From the NCBI RefSeq assembly GCF_900104145.1, contig NZ_FNLB01000001.1, positions 248,001 through 312,000 of the forward strand: a stretch of 64,000 nucleotides of DNA, written 5' to 3'. Below, piece after piece: positions 63,593-64,000 of the stretch. The position numbers and the translations under genes are program-made. Each line of letters begins with the position of its first letter. Within the stretch, counting starts at the first letter, position 1. The notes below the pieces were generated by a model. That model was not told the origin of the DNA. It did not search any database and saw only the letters and a list, made by a program, of their open reading frames with translations. The stretch is from Pseudovibrio sp. Tun.PSC04-5.I4. GTDB lineage: Bacteria > Pseudomonadota > Alphaproteobacteria > Rhizobiales > Stappiaceae.

Positions 63593-64000
63593 AGAACTTC
63601 CTCCGACTATTTTAATTGCTAGATAAATTTTGCTTCTAGCTATTGAGATAATAGGGTTTATTAATATACGATATTTACTGGATAGGTTTTAGGATATATT
63701 AGTATTTTAGCTAAATTTATTGTGACTACTTTTAAGAAAAAATCTATTTATTGTGAGTTTACATATCATTATTTTGTATTTTACTTAACTAACCGCAGTC
63801 GGCCGATGAGATCACATCCGTACCCTTATTAACTACAATGACGGAGGCCCTGCGGATTAGACAATCTAGCAACCGGGCAACAAAGCAGGAAAGACTGGCT
63901 TCACAATCCGTCATCCGGTCTCATGAGACCTGATATCAGGCCATTTCCTCAGCTATGCTGAACGCCACAACACCCTCTGGTTTGGTTCCAAGAACGGTGA
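63593..64000. promoter_or_regulatory. AT-rich promoter region and right edge
   Basis: The first 190 bases are strongly AT-rich and probably hold the promoter of the orphan gene. Toward the edge lie two overlapping perfect palindromes at 63917-63930 and 63929-63940. No gene is supported, though one could begin beyond the edge. Confidence 0.4.
63917..63940. repeat. Two overlapping perfect palindromes
   Basis: GGTCTCATGAGACC (63917-63930) and CCTGATATCAGG (63929-63940) are both exact palindromes and share two bases. They may be protein-binding sites or the end of a mobile element; the sequence to the right is needed to tell. Confidence 0.5.

Noticed and set aside
1..64000. CRISPR arrays, tRNA or rRNA genes
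   Set aside because: No regularly spaced direct repeats of CRISPR type, no cloverleaf with CCA or GTTCRA block and no conserved rRNA sequence was recognised by eye.

Overview
The window looks like a chromosomal segment of a marine, host- or surface-associated alphaproteobacterium. It has moderate GC, Opp/Dpp-type sugar uptake, ThuA/Gfo sugar gene pairs, a cytochrome bo oxidase operon, an HAF-type autotransporter, and IS6/IS5 relics of the rhizobial/stappioid kind. A Pseudovibrio-like genome would fit; this is inference from gene content only. No rRNA, tRNA or CRISPR array was seen.

Layout. (1) 1-1041: left-truncated gene for a ribose-type sugar ABC ATPase, then an FkbM-type methyltransferase. 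(2) 2562-19111: a divergent carbohydrate locus. On the minus strand, an eight-gene run encodes a family-5 solute-binding protein, two Dpp-type permeases, a double ATPase, a LacI regulator, a HAD fusion protein, a Gfo/Idh/MocA oxidoreductase and a ThuA protein. On the plus strand, a second LacI regulator precedes a cytoplasmic GH95 alpha-fucosidase/galactosidase, a second ThuA and a second Gfo/Idh/MocA gene. The reading is import of a fucosylated or L-galactosylated oligosaccharide, its cleavage in the cytoplasm, and processing of the sugars by two dehydrogenase/ThuA pairs. (3) 19545-25798: a PAS-GGDEF-EAL protein, a metallo-beta-lactamase-fold hydrolase, an ArsR/AHSA1 pair, an exported alpha/beta hydrolase and a phosphonate-monoesterase/arylsulfatase-like sulfatase. 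(4) 25799-30431: a long leader followed by a compact type I secretion operon whose first gene encodes an unrecognised 117-residue cargo candidate with the acidic-plus-three-hydrophobics C-terminus of T1SS substrates; a strong hairpin separates it from its ABC transporter and HlyD adaptor. (5) 30274-37272: a fossil tandem duplication carrying PPK2, a CaiB-type CoA-transferase, a small membrane protein and a TetR regulator. The junction fuses the 3' end of a secreted glycosidase-like gene to the 3' end of hlyD. (6) 37012-49788: the secreted glycosidase-like protein, an aminotransferase, a beta-lactamase-fold lipoprotein, and a minus-strand run of P450, amidohydrolase, patatin, alpha/beta hydrolase and MFS exporter, with a divergent SnoaL-like gene. 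(7) 49962-53793: cyoABCD. (8) 53800-62430: a decayed zone with a broken autotransporter gene and relics of IS5- and IS6-type transposases, around intact genes for an MCP, a CFA-type synthase and a short Hsp70. (9) 62903-63592: an orphan 229-residue protein, then AT-rich sequence.

The strongest candidate for an undescribed system is the type I secretion operon with its small non-RTX cargo. The mirrored ThuA/Gfo GH95 locus is second. All assignments come from reading translated sequence by eye; no database search was run.
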